A DNA stretch of 64,000 nt, taken from Gnetum montanum. Its lineage: Eukaryota; Streptophyta; Gnetopsida; Gnetales; Gnetaceae. A model generated the notes under the pieces. That model saw only the letters and a program-made list of their open reading frames with translations. It had not been told where the DNA came from and made no database searches. Both the position numbers and the translations under genes were made by a program. This document shows positions 46,542 through 57,739 of the stretch, piece after piece. The stretch spans positions 1 through 64,000 of the forward strand of contig MNCI01003839.1 in NCBI GenBank assembly GCA_015680685.1, in the 5' to 3' direction. The first letter of the stretch is position 1. The number at the start of each line of letters is the position of its first letter.

Positions 46542-47243
46542 GTATTTTTTATACGAGGGCAAGTTCCAAGCGCACAAAGCAACGAAGCAGAAATTGGAAA
46601 CAGCAAACATAGAACTCGAGGTCCTTCGCATGAGCTTTGAAGCATAATGTGTAGTCGCGGAGAACTTGGCCTGTTGGATGAATGACTACCAGCATCTGCA
46701 AGCATCAATTTGAGCATTCGACATCGAGCGAAAGTAGTTTGCAACCTAGTTTGTCAACCTGAAAGAACTCTTCCCGACGCTGCCATGCCCTTGGGAGGTT
46801 CCAGTTCTACCACACATTGGTGAAGCTACCTAGATAGTGAACACTCCTAGAAGTAAGGAGGAAAATATGAGGGCTCTTCTAAAGGCTTTTTGGTTGCCTC
46901 CAAAAGTTGCAGCTACTGCAGGGCACCCATCGTTCGTGCCAATGCCGCCACATGGGCCAGAAGCTGGTGAAGGTTCATCAAAACCACCGCCCCTAGGGAT
47001 GATGTGATCTTTACCAATAATTCTTGCATCCTTCTTTATGGCAGAGACTCCAGGATCGGCAAGGTATTCAATTTTGTCTCTAAACACCACCATTTTTGTA
47101 ACTTGTCCTTCTTTGTAACTCGGGCACTTGGTAAAATTAATGTTGTGTCATGCGTGTGTGTGATTTGTGTTGTAAATAAAAGTCCATATCTTTCAAATTG
47201 TAAAAGGAACTCGGGGATGAGTTTTTACTCAGTCGTGGGGGTA

Positions 47244-48189
47244 TAATGAAGTGTTTTTTGGTAGCCGCGTTTACTAGGCCACGTATACGGGACCCCATAT
47301 ACGTGGCCACATTGACATGGCCCCATATACATAGCCCCGTATACACGGCCCCATCAACATGGCCCCGTCAACACATCCTTACATGTGTCGATGTGTCCCC
47401 GTTTACGTGGTGCCTATTTCAGTCTATAAATAAGAGGGCCTTCCACCTCATTGAGGTATCTTTTTGTCAGTTGTAGCGAAGCTCTTGCAGTGTGTTCCTA
47501 CAGGAAATAGAATATTTCCCAAGTGCCCACAATAGGTGTAAAGAAGGTGTCCAGCTCTTTATTTGCTCGTTGATGTCTCTGAGCCCATTGGCATGGACGA
47601 CAATAAAGACGAGCTTTCAAGCATTCCTTGCAGCATTTGGACTTAGTCATTTATTGCATTTAATAGTTTAATGTTTCTATGCTTTGATAATTACTTAGGT
47701 TTCTCTTATTACTAGTTTAATTTTTATCACTCATTTACAGTTCATAAAAATCATAAGTATGACCATCTCGAATGTAAATCCAACACTTGGTAACCCAATG
47801 ATGCCTAACATCTGGTAACCTAGTAGTGGTTAGGAAACGCTCAGGACGTGCCCAGAAGATGGGATCAGATACTTATGCTAGGAATAGTTAAGATACAGAT
47901 TAGGATAATTATAGGTTAGATAATATTTCATTCCTTACTTTCGGTACCTTAATTAAATGCGAAAATATAAAGTAAAAACTATAAAAATCAGTTGCCTCAA
48001 TCTCACTTAACCATTGCCACTAGATACTCACAAGTGAGGTTGAGAAGACAATGACCGTTCTAACAAAGGGTTTTGCTACTTAGAGGTCTAGTGTATGTTA
48101 AGTACTTACTGTCTATGGAATTTGACCGAGTTGCATGTGAACGTCCATGATTCGCATGATTGGGCGTAGGGGTACCTAGCCACTCATCA
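47244..48189 (+). repeat. Right LTR of element E, followed by a second leader
   Basis: 946 bp, preceded by a polypurine-like tract (GTCGTGGGGGTA) and starting TAATGAAGTG, ending CACTCATCA. TATA-like box at 47434-47447. Instead of a target duplication it is followed directly by TGGCATCGTTGCCAAGGACT (48191-48210), a PBS. Confidence 0.85.
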
Positions 48190-48394
48190 ATGGCATCGTT
48201 GCCAAGGACTATTATTCTTACATGTGCCAATTATCCTTAGCAAACTTATTATTCACGTTGTTGGAATGGACCCAGGATAGTAGAACTTACGCACGCTAGG
48301 TGAACTAAAGAAAAGGTAAAGTACACTGATTAAATGGATCATCTAACATCCAATATGTCTTCTTCTCATAGGAAAGATGGATCCAACCCCTACA
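48190..48394 (+). other. Second PBS and leader of an E-type element
   Basis: About 93% like 33599-33795 by eye, from the PBS through 'caatatgtcttcttctca' to 'gatggatccaacccc', then breaks. This makes an LTR-internal-LTR-internal arrangement. Confidence 0.8.
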
Positions 48395-48992
48395 ATATCA
48401 CGTTCGCGATATCGCAACATGCCGTCATGCCTATAAATAAGAGGCAGCTTTCCCTTGTTCACTCATCTAGATTTAGACCCTTAGCCAAACTATAGTAGTT
48501 TTACCATTCCAGAGTTAGAATAATTTCCATGTGCCTACAGTAGGAGTTTGGTAACGCCTGGTAACCCTAACTGCATTCAGTATGATCACTTTGAGCACAT
48601 GTGTAATGCCTGGCAACCCAGTAACGAGTAGCATTTGGTAATCCTAGTAGTGTTGCACTAGTTTAGGGTGTGTGTGGCAAGTGGGAATGGATACTGGTGC
48701 TAGGATAATTAGAACTTAGTTAGAGAATAGTTAATGAAAGTTAGTCATTTAGTTCTCTTCACCTTTCCCTATTAGCATAGGCATTAAAAAGACAAAAGAT
48801 ATAAAAATCATATACCTCAAGCTTACTTAACCATACAAATGTGACAATACACGTAAGTTTGGGAAGACAACTGTTGATTAACCTTAAGTGTTCCATTAAG
48901 GTGTGTAAGCACTTAGTCCTTGGAGTTCAACCGGATCGCGTGTGAGATGCTCATATTCGTATGGTTGAGTGTAGGAGTACCTCACCACTCAT
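48395..48992 (+). repeat. E2-subtype LTR fragment
   Basis: Begins abruptly, has the TATA-like CTATAAATAAGAGG at 48431, the 'ggtaacgcctggtaaccc' phrases, and ends CACTCATCA. Diverged from the E LTRs, closest to 1796-2335. Its U3 start is missing. Confidence 0.7.
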
Positions 48993-48997
48993 CACCA

Positions 48998-50204
48998 ATG
49001 CTAAACTTCACTTTTTTGCAAGATCTGCCTAACCCCTTAGGCTATGCTATAGACTGTAACTAGTGTAGCCATGCAGAACTGCCTTTAGAAGCCTTCAGAA
49101 CTCAGCACTGGTTGGCATCTTAGTGTCAACATTCCTTTAATAAGAAAAATCAACAAGTTTTGTCTCATTTACATCCCCCCATTTGCCCCCAAATTGTACC
49201 TACACTCGACACCACTTAGAAAAGTAGCAACATAGTCCCAGAGCACAGTCTCCAAAACTGTACTATTTTGCACTATTGTAGGTACCTGATGATCTATTCA
49301 ACATTCTCACATGTAGTCTTGGTAGCATAGTCACAGTTTGGCAGTCTCACAAAGTCCATTGAAGCACACCAACAAAACACCATTTTGCTTCCATGGGAGT
49401 GTAGCTAGGGTCAGCATAGTCCCAACTACCCCTCTGCAATGTGGTGCCCAATTCATGATTCATGCTAACCCAAACCCTAGCAATACCCTACTGCTCAATG
49501 TTTTAGTGGTTAGTAAATCTAAAACGAGGTTGGCATTTTGGCATTCTAGCTAGCATTTTCAAACATTCGACTAGAAAATTTTCTTTCCAAGCACCCTCAC
49601 ACCTAAGCATACTTAGCACATTATTAGCCTTCAGGATCCCATTGGACATCGTCAGATGTTGCCTAGCACATTACACATCGTTGTAACCTGTAGGACACCG
49701 TGGTAGCCAACCTAGCAAGCTAGGACTCTATAGTGGACATCAATCTTCATAGCTAGACACCTTAAGACTGTGACTACATTGCCCATTATGCTTGTTTGTA
49801 CACCACGTACCTCCTCACCTTCTCTTTATACTTGACTATGGTCTTCCATTTGGGATGGTGATGTCTTCTCTTTAGCTTGCATTCTATGCATGTTTCACAT
49901 TTTTGGCATTTTACTTGCATTTTCACTATTCATGCATCTATTTGCACATTCACACCTCTACTTTCATGCCTAAAAATTTAACTACACTCACCTCCATGAC
50001 CACCATAGAAACCGCAAATTCCACAATAACACCTTAAAACACATCTCTTCATAACACCCATAAGTCCTAGTTTGATCAACAAGACCATTTTGGACACCCC
50101 ACTTCCATTTTCTAGCAAGCCCTCATGTGGGAGTGATGTCAAGATTGTGCGACTATAGACCTCTTAGTGTTCCATTCCAGCCTTCAACATTTTTGGTTGC
50201 TACA
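48998..50204 (+). repeat. 5' LTR of element C
   Basis: Ends GGTTGCTACA at 50204 next to the PBS. Its last 60 bp match, inverted, the U5 ends at 5157, 55477 and 57746 (TTCCA-TTCCAGCC-TTC-ACATTTTTGG). The left end (TGCTAAACTTC) is a best guess. Confidence 0.65.
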
Positions 50205-50210
50205 GTTTTT

Positions 50211-50229
50211 TGATGCTAGAAGGAGGGCC
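50211..50229 (+). promoter_or_regulatory. PBS-like 19-mer, element C
   Basis: TGATGCTAGAAGGAGGGCC, two mismatches from the consensus, on the coding strand. Confidence 0.7.
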
Positions 50230-50711
50230 TTCATCATTTCCTTCTTTGGCCAAATCCCTTGATTGTTTCCTTGCATGCTCTCTATACTCTGTGTAGATTA
50301 GTCTCCATCATCGACTCCCTTAGAACCCTACTTGACAACACCAGTGTTTACACTTAGTCAAAATTTTGGGTCTTTAGTAGAACATAGCTAGCTCTAGCAT
50401 AGCAAGCGTAGTTGCCTTTGAGAGTGTAGTCCCAGAGTTAGCCATTTTTCAACACACTTACACTTAGTCATTTCAGCTGCATTTCAAAGTTAGTTATTTT
50501 TCTACATTTTCTACACTTAACCGTTTTCTTTCATTTGCCATTTTAACTCCTTTCTTGCACAAGCATCATGAACCTTGAGCAACTCTCAACCTCTAATTTA
50601 GGCATTGTTATGTTCTAGCTTGTATAGTAGGAGTTTCTAGTCAACATTACTAGGGGTCCTATCCTAGCACAGAGACTATCTCTCAAGCTACACAACCTAC
50701 CCCCTGAGGTC

Positions 50712-53460
50712 ATGGTGCTCAATGATGATCAATATAACTTCGTTTGTGCAAAGTTCTAGGTAAGTTTACCTTTATACCACCAAGAAATGAAAGCAAAATG
50801 TAGTTATGAGCATATGCATCATAACAGAAGGGAATGGTTTCCTTCCAACTTTAACTTTATCCCACTCACGAAAGACTACCAGTGGATGTTGGAGAACCTC
50901 ATTTGCAACATGGGTTATGAGGGAAGGATGGACTATGAGGAGCCACTCCATGAGGAACTAAACAAGTTTAAGGCTCAATCTGCATGATAATCCATTCCAT
51001 GCCTTATTCTAGTAAGTGGCTTCTATTGCTCCTCCTCTATTATCCTATAGTTTAGTGTCATCGCCTAGGTTAACACCTATGGTGGCAACCCATCAAACAT
51101 AGCAAACACATCAAGATGTTGTCCTGTCCTTCAACCTTCCCTTTAGCATGCCTTTCATCATCTCTTCCTAGCCTGCTTAGTCTGTTCAAGCTAGTTAGAC
51201 TATTTCAGTTGTCCAACCTTTTGTAGCAGCAACTATTGCACCCACACAACCTTACATGCACATGTTCTGCCCCCAATGTATGCGACTCAAGCATCATTTG
51301 TCCAACCTATCACATTAGCATCTTTTTCAACAACCCAAACCACCAACCAATGATGGAACTCAAGTGCTATGTCCATGGCAAAGCCCATACAATAGGCATC
51401 GCACGTGGTTACACAACCTGGAGGTAGGTCATGGACCACCCAGCAACCTCAATGGGTAGCACAACCCACATAGCCTACTACCACCACACTTGGCTTAGAT
51501 CAAGCATTCTAGCTAATCCAAAGCCTCACTAAAGAAGTTAAGTGGTTAAGGCTACCTCCTCTAGAATAGTACAAGTGATGGACTTCTACCAAGATAATCC
51601 AATTAGTCTTATGATCCCACCACTAGCACTACCTATAGGGGTCCTACTCCCCTAGTTCACCAAATATAACAATGAAGGGAAGCCCAAAACTCATCTAGTT
51701 ACCTTCCCATCATAGTGCCTCTTGCTACTGGCATGGCCAAATGCCATCATTCACATCTTTCCCATATTCCTAATTGGCAAGAAATTAGACTAGTACTATG
51801 CACTTCCCAAGGCCTCCATCTCTTCATTAGAGGAATTTCTCACGCAATTTTTTATATGCTTTAAGTACAACTTAAAGCTTGAAGAGATCCTAGACCAACT
51901 GATGCAAGTGAAGTAGGGCCAACTAGAGCCCATGCAAAAATTCAATCAGTAGTGGAGTACTTTCCTTAATGAGATCTGCGAGCCTATTATGGAGGTCCAC
52001 TTGCTAGCCATTTTCAAAGGCATAGTGAATTTCTTTATCAAGTTGAAGTTGTATTACCTTGTCCCGTAGTCCCTAAGCCAAGCATTTGCTCAAACTAGGA
52101 GCATCTAGAATGTAGAGGAGGCCAACAAGGATCTAACCTACATGGCCTACAAAAACCTACATGCAAAGAAGAAGAAAGATAAGGACAAAATTAAGCAGGC
52201 AACTACAAAATTAAGCAGGCAACTACAACTACGCATCGATGGCCAACGAGGCTAAGCTGGCCAATACCAAGCCAACAGCCAAGCCATCTAAGACACTAGC
52301 CAACAACAAGGCAACCAACTAAAGCATTATGGTGATTAACTAGCCTACATCATTAGTGGCCACAGCACCATTTGTTGCAAGGTCTAACTTCAAGCACAAG
52401 AATTACTTGAAGTATACACCATTGCTTATCCAGGAGTTGAAGCTCTTGGACCAACTACTTAATGCAGAACACATCTAGTACAAGTAGATGTTCAAGGATG
52501 CTTGTAAGTAGTATGATCAATATTGCAAGCTCATCAAGAACCCTTTGGCCACACTACCTAATGAGCCTCTAGTCCCTAAGCACTTCTGATTTGATCGATT
52601 TTGCCAATATCACCAATTGTAATGTCATGACACAAACTTTTTCATGGCTCTGCAGAATGACATTCAGCACATGATTGACAAAGGTGAGTTGGTCCTTAAT
52701 GCTACCAACCCAATGCACCCCCAAAACTAATCAATGGGGGTTTACAATGACCCTCTAAACATAAGTGGTGCAAGGTACATCATCAATGCCATTAGCGTTG
52801 ATGACGATGCAGAACCGGCACATGAACCATTCATGGTTCATTTGCCCTCTAGCAACACTGGGGCTTCTTTGACATCAACCAATTTGAGAACCCCTTTTGT
52901 CATTAGAGCATCACCTTAGGTGCCTATGACACTCTTTCTGGTTGGGCCCTACAACACATTGCAGCAATAACAATCCAAACATCCTTTTTCATAAGGGTGT
53001 TGTGGCATGCAGACTCCCCACCTATTGGAAGTCTAGTGATGGGCAATGCATTGGTTCCTACTTACCAAGACCCCATCCTACAAATGACACCAACAAGTAA
53101 ACAAGATGGCAAATTGGGAGGCCTAATGAGCACCTCGTTGATTGGATGCTTAGGAAACACTAGAAGTAAAGGGCATTAGGCCCACCTAAGCCTGTCCCCT
53201 TCTCTTCCATATTAATGGCCCAACCAACTAAAGATGCTACCATGATAAGTAGTCAACCACAAAGCACTGAGGCTCTAAAGAAACCCAACTAACAATAGGG
53301 CACTAAGGCTTCAAAAAAATCAAGAAAACCAAGCCCAAATCCCCTCCATGAGAGATCTATCTCTTGGGTTACATGAAGGAGGTGAAGGCCAACACTAACA
53401 ACAAAGTAGCAGATAGTAGAAAGGACTTCCTTGATGCATTAGCAAAAGTCAAGCAGGCTT
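50712..53460 (+). pseudogene. Element C Gag (decayed)
   Basis: From ATG 50712: N-terminal block (DDQYNFVCAKF, then FIPLTKDYQWMLENL near 50865), a Thr/Pro/Gln-rich stretch, then the core FYQDNPISLMIPPLALP near 51585, LPKASISSLEEFLTQFF near 51805, HLLAIFKGIVNFFIKLKLYY near 52000 and SLSQAFAQTRSI near 52070. A repeated Lys/Thr phrase (52190-52225) and a knuckle remnant FCQYHQL-CHDTNFF near 52605 follow. Another clean ORF, 52734-52919, matches the post-knuckle segments of A and I (INAISV-DD, PFMVHLPSS). Stops are numerous. Provides the best plus-strand reference for this Gag type. Confidence 0.8.
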
Positions 53461-54336
53461 TAAAACAAAAAAACATAGCTATGCCTATATGACCTTGTAA
53501 TGACTTCCTCCACCCATCGTGAACTATTAGTGTGGATGTTGACCCCCATTCCTATCATGGAGGACATCCTAGTAGATGAACAGTCCATTCACATAGTGAT
53601 ATTTCCTCCTCCCTTGCAAGAATCAAGTTCAATACCCCTAGTGTTTCAAGATGAGGTGATCAAGGTAAACCATACGAAGGGTCAAGTCATTATCGCATCG
53701 ATGTTCATAACTATCCACATGGGAGAATGCAAGATACATAGGATGCATGTTGGTGATGGGGCAACAACCAACATCATCCCATACATAGTCATTGATAAAC
53801 TTGGACTTGCTAACTAGATTCAACCAACATAGACAACATGCTTGAAGTCCTTCAATGGATTACATGTTATTGTAAGGGGCACTATCATGATAGCCTTCAT
53901 GGCAAGGGAGCAATTCCCCACCACAGTTGATTTCATAGTCATTAAGGAGATGCCAAGTTTCAACCTAATCCTGGGTAGGCCCTGGTTAGCCCAACTAAGG
54001 GCCATCTCCTCCCTAATCCATCAATAAATCCACCTTTCCTATGAAGGTGGAGAGGTTAATATACATGGTGACAATGCCACCCCTCTGACTATCAGCAATA
54101 TTGATGTTGAACAAGGGTCAAAGGTGGAGTTCCCCGATGGCATGCCTCCTACGGAGGACAAAGGTAAAATGTGTGAAGCAAACCAACCCAAAGAGCCAAC
54201 AAAATTCCCTAACCATTCAAAAGATACTTTGTGGTTAGAATTGCCATTTGGCATAGCTAACAAAGGTCAGGGTGAGTATCGCATCATACCCTCTAGGGCC
54301 TATGTGCCACCTAACCCACATTGGGTTAGGAAATAA
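53461..54336 (+). pseudogene. Element C protease
   Basis: The longest protease relic of the family. ORF 53500-53817 contains a leader (MEDILVDEQSIHIVIFPPP) and the active-site block HRMHVGDGATTNIIPYIVID near 53735-53795, with D-G-A in place of the D-T/S-G motif. After a stop, 53842-54027 carries GTIMIAFMAREQFPTTVDF and MPSFNLILGRPWLAQL. ORF 54124-54336 then continues to a Pro-rich end (YVPPNPHWVRK), which may be the C-terminus of the polyprotein, since an almost identical ending (CMPPNPHLVRK) occurs in element I. Confidence 0.82.
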
Positions 54337-55476
54337 CTACATCACTAAGGTATGCCCTTGGTTTAATAGGTGCTAGATCCTTGCTTACCCCACTTCTACA
54401 TGCTTTTCCTATTTGCATTTTGTTCATATTTTACATTTTTTCTTAGTTTGCACTTTTGCAATGTTTGTCTCTCTATGTGTTTATTTCTTTTGCTTATGCA
54501 TTTTTTGTTAAAGTTTACACTTTCACCTTATTACTTTTTAGCCATGAATTTACACATAAAAAATAGTAAACCATGTAAAAATTCATAAGATCCAAAAGCT
54601 TACAAAAAGATGCCAAGGCCAAAAACTGGCATGCACGGCTCAAGAAGGCCTTAAACAACCACATCACTTGCCAAGGCCTAAAACTGGCACACATGGCCTG
54701 AGAAGGCCTTAAACTATTGCATGGCCCACCACAGCCTAAAACTGGTAGCATTTTTCCCTTTCTATTAGATGGTCCAAAATGGCCCTAAACTATCACTGGG
54801 GTCCATAATGGCCTAACACTATCAAAATTTTATCCACATACACAACCCAAAATGGCCTAAAACTAGCAAACACCTTGCATCAATGCATCGCACTATCAAC
54901 ACTTAACACACAACAATGCACATCATATAGAAACAAATCCACTCTATCTCATAAAATAATAATGTTACATGAAATGATCATCCACACTACAGCATGCAAA
55001 GATACACAAAATTACAAAAAAAAATGCCCAATGGCAAGGCTACATTGAGATCTACTTAGCTCGTGGTGTTAGGTGGTGGTGGAGGCTCCTCTTCATCTGC
55101 GACACTGTTGGGGCCTACAGCATCACCTAGTGCTTGTCAAAGACAAAATCACAAAAATTTGTAAACCAATGTATAATACAAAACTTAACAGAAAAAGCAT
55201 GACATAAAGACAAAACAGAAAAAAAACTAACCTGAGAGGGCCCTGCATCGACCATGTTTGGAGGCAATCTATCAAGGCCCTCCTCCAAGTGTTGGAGGAT
55301 CTCAGCCTCTAATAGTCATGTCCAATCGTTGTGGTTGAAGTCAACACCTGTTAGGTTCTTGCCCTTGTCCATGGTGGTCCATGTGGGTGGCTGCATCAAA
55401 ATAGTGGTAAACGACATCTTTCCTAAGGGCATCGCAATCTCCTACTCCAAGGACCCGCTAACCACTGTGTGTTGAT
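54337..55476 (+). other. 3' noncoding region of element C
   Basis: T-rich tract (54400-54545), then a cluster of six or seven 'ggcctaaaactggca'-type repeats (54600-54880) spaced about 38-60 bp. No coding similarity. Truncated at 55476. Confidence 0.6.
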
Positions 55477-56902
55477 TATAACAACTGAAAATGTTGGCGC
55501 CTAGAATCATGGAGGCATCAATGAATGTACAACCTTAACCCCGCCTCCATGCGAGAGCCATGATACAAACAAAGGAAAAGCATCCTAAATGGTATTGTTG
55601 ATTAAATAGGGACTTTGTTGATTGCAACTAGGGTAGTGGATGCAACTGGGGGGTGGTGTGGTTAGCCAAAATGCAAATGTACTTGATGTGAAATGGTAAT
55701 AAATGTCAAAGTGATGCTTTGCAGTGCTAAGTGTAGAGCATAGCCATGAAATGGAGGCAAGCATTGCCAAGGGTTTCAACTAAAATGAGGATGTCAACCA
55801 ATGAAGACTACCATCCAAACATAGTAAAATATGATTATGTGTGAAAAAATGTGAAAATACACAAGAAAAATGTAAGAAGATGCTAGAAACGGAAGAGAGA
55901 AATGGAACACCACCCCAAACAAGAGTGTAGTTAATTCCAAAAGGATCTCAAAAGGTACACAGTGTATAATAGGTGCAGTGGAAGTGTAGTCACAATCTCA
56001 GTGATGTCGGGCCATGAAGTTTGCTGCTCACCATGATGAACCGTGCATGTCAAGTTAGCCACCGTGGTGTGTCATGTAATGTTTTGCCAGGCTGCAATGG
56101 GGCTGTGGTGTACCATGCGGTGCAAGGCTATAATGGGGCCATAATGTACTATGTGGTATAATGCTACAACAAGACCACAGTGTAGTGCAATGATGCCTCT
56201 TTGCTAGTGTGGTGTGCTCTGGGTCTCGGTCACCCATGAAGCTAAGTGCCAAGATGTTAAAATGCCAAATGCCAAATGAAAGTACCAACTGCCAACCAAT
56301 GAAAAATGGAAGCCCCCCTAAAACATTGGGATGCAACGGTATTTATAGGGCTAGGGTTAACCCAAAATGCGAATTGAGTGCCACATGGTAGTGTGGTAGG
56401 TGGGACTACAAGAAAAATTTAGAAAATTTTCTTAAGTCCGAAGGTGATCAAAAACAAGTTTGAAAATTTTCTAGCTCTAGTTGCTACACTCATCCTGTAT
56501 TACGCATGGGACACATAACTCATCTCTCACACAGGGCATAGCATGAACACTTAGAAGAATCTAGTAAAAATTGCAGTCCTTGTTCTTGCTATGCTCTAGA
56601 GCATAGCAGCAGAGGTAGTCACAGGAGCTAGAAAATCTATCAAATGCCTCTTTCATGCTGAGCTAGCTTGAAAAATTATGACTTGACACTTAGGTAAAAC
56701 TGGCCACTAAAAAGTGTGCTACACTAGCTATGCTCTAGAGGGTAGCAAAGCATAGAAACCCAGGAGATAGAAAATTTGCCAAACTATTTCATCCATCCAA
56801 AGCAATCTTGACAACTTCTAACTTCATACTTCAGAAAACTAGCCATGAAAGTATGTGCTATGCTGGCTATGCTCTAGAGTGTAGTAGGCAAAGTTAGAGC
56901 AT
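55477..56902 (-). repeat. Left LTR of the H/I array (U3 end deleted)
   Basis: Parallel to 57746-59170. Begins TATAACAACTG on the plus strand and has a TATA-like box (minus strand CCCTATAAATACC near 56338-56350). Breaks off at about 56902 inside the third palindrome repeat and continues as Gag sequence. Confidence 0.8.
56588..56885. repeat. 139-bp repeats with 20-bp palindromes (left H LTR)
   Basis: Palindrome copies start at 56588, 56727 and 56866, spaced exactly 139 bp. The first is a perfect 20-bp palindrome, GCTATGCTCTAGAGCATAGC. Confidence 0.9.
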
Positions 56903-57720
56903 TCAAAGCAAGGCTCAAACTCATCTTCTTCCTCCTGTGAGGCTTCCTCGTAGGTTGTCCCTGCATCATGCTCGTTTGCACGAATGAGTTGGAACAATAG
57001 ATGATGGTAGGACTCTATGAGTGGAATTATGTTGAACAAGGAGGGGTTGTACTCTCATTCATCCTAGTGAACTCATTCATAGTCCTGTTTTGCCTCCAAG
57101 TTAAGGCAATCCATTGGTAATCCTACTTGGATTTTGGCACAAACAAAATTGTATTGTTCGTGGCTTAGCACGGCACGCTTTTGGTAGATCATCATATCGA
57201 ATGTGTTAGACACCGATGTGGATGGTTAATATCGATTCATGTTCACAAATCAAGTTGTGAAAGTTTCTATTTGCAAAAATAGCTGACTCTGAAAACTACA
57301 GAAAATGACTAAGTCTGCGAGTAGCAAAAAAATGGCTAAGTATAAAAATGTAGAAAAATAGCTAAGTGTAAAAATGCAAAAAAATGGCTAAGTATGGAAA
57401 CTACAAAAAATTGACTAAGTGTAAAACTATAGAAAATTTAGCTAAGTATGAAAATGTGAAAAAAATGCTAAGTATGGAAATGTAGAAAAAATGCTAATAG
57501 TGAAAGCTACTGAAAATGGCTAACTCAGGTGCTACGCTCGCTATGTTGGAGCCAACTATGCTCTCCTAAGTGCCCAAAATTTTGGTTAAGTGCCAAAGAT
57601 ATGCTTTGGATTTTTTCTAGCAGGGTTCTAGGGGAACTAACGATGGGGTCCAATCTATAGCCACCATTGATGGAGAGAGCACATAGGATAATAATCAAAA
57701 AATGTAGAAGGAAATGGCGA
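56903..57720 (-). pseudogene. Element H Gag N-terminal remnant
   Basis: Minus strand. The conserved N-terminal block (QYNFVCAKIQVGLPM near 57145-57110) and FNIIPLIESYHHLLFQLIRA near 57030-56975 are followed by an acidic stretch (EEEDEFEPCFE), and then the LTR begins at 56902. Between this and the PBS (57240-57720) lies leader sequence with many 'atggctaagt'-type short repeats (57290-57540). The core, knuckle and protease are deleted. Confidence 0.75.
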
Positions 57721-57739
57721 GGCCCTCCTTCTAGCACCA
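57721..57739 (-). promoter_or_regulatory. PBS-like 19-mer, element H
   Basis: Minus strand TGGTGCTAGAAGGAGGGCC, seven bases from the LTR end at 57746; one transition from consensus. Confidence 0.75.

Larger units (their letters stand above)
38702..47007 (+). pseudogene. Element E second ORF: globular domain plus coiled coil (split by A)
   Basis: A long plus-strand ORF in the additional-ORF position of Athila-like elements. A possible first exon starts at ATG 38702 (MSTSTDPCPFKHLE) and meets GTATGC at 38744, which could be a splice donor. Clear coding begins near 38905 (APWLEVTLTEACLDAIKLRE near 39040). From 39353 a single frame runs to 41094, broken only by stops: a globular part (ERVYSKIASYHLNP near 39460; FSTLACAALSGKFP near 39530; FPYLIRKLCKWARIAWYAND near 39640), then a Glu/Lys/Leu-rich coiled coil (about 40420-41090). 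Element A interrupts at 41094; the same frame resumes at 46537 and ends at TGA 47005 with a Pro-rich tail. I do not recognise the family with certainty; no transmembrane or signal segment argues for Env. Confidence 0.65.
32687..48189 (+). mobile_element. Non-autonomous Athila-like element E, split by element A
   Basis: LTRs at 32687-33598 and 47244-48189 flank a plus-strand internal region: Athila-type PBS, Gag, protease, a short pre-RT linker and then, instead of RT-RNase H-integrase, a noncoding interval and a long coiled-coil ORF. Without element A and its 5-bp duplication the length is about 10.1 kb. It is inserted in element F's Gag. The right LTR is followed by another PBS and leader, so the right end is a tandem junction and not an ordinary insertion site. 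Confidence 0.8.
48998..55476 (+). mobile_element. Gag-protease LTR element C
   Basis: The only member of the gag-only family on the plus strand here. LTR (about 48998-50204), PBS-like 19-mer (50211), Gag, protease and a 3' noncoding region, cut at 55476 by the H/I array. No RT, RNase H or integrase follows the protease. The LTR start is inferred; a 3' LTR is not visible. Confidence 0.78.

Noticed and set aside
24751-48189. E and F as one element
   Set aside because: They are on opposite strands, each has its own gag and protease, and E's LTR starts inside F's Gag.
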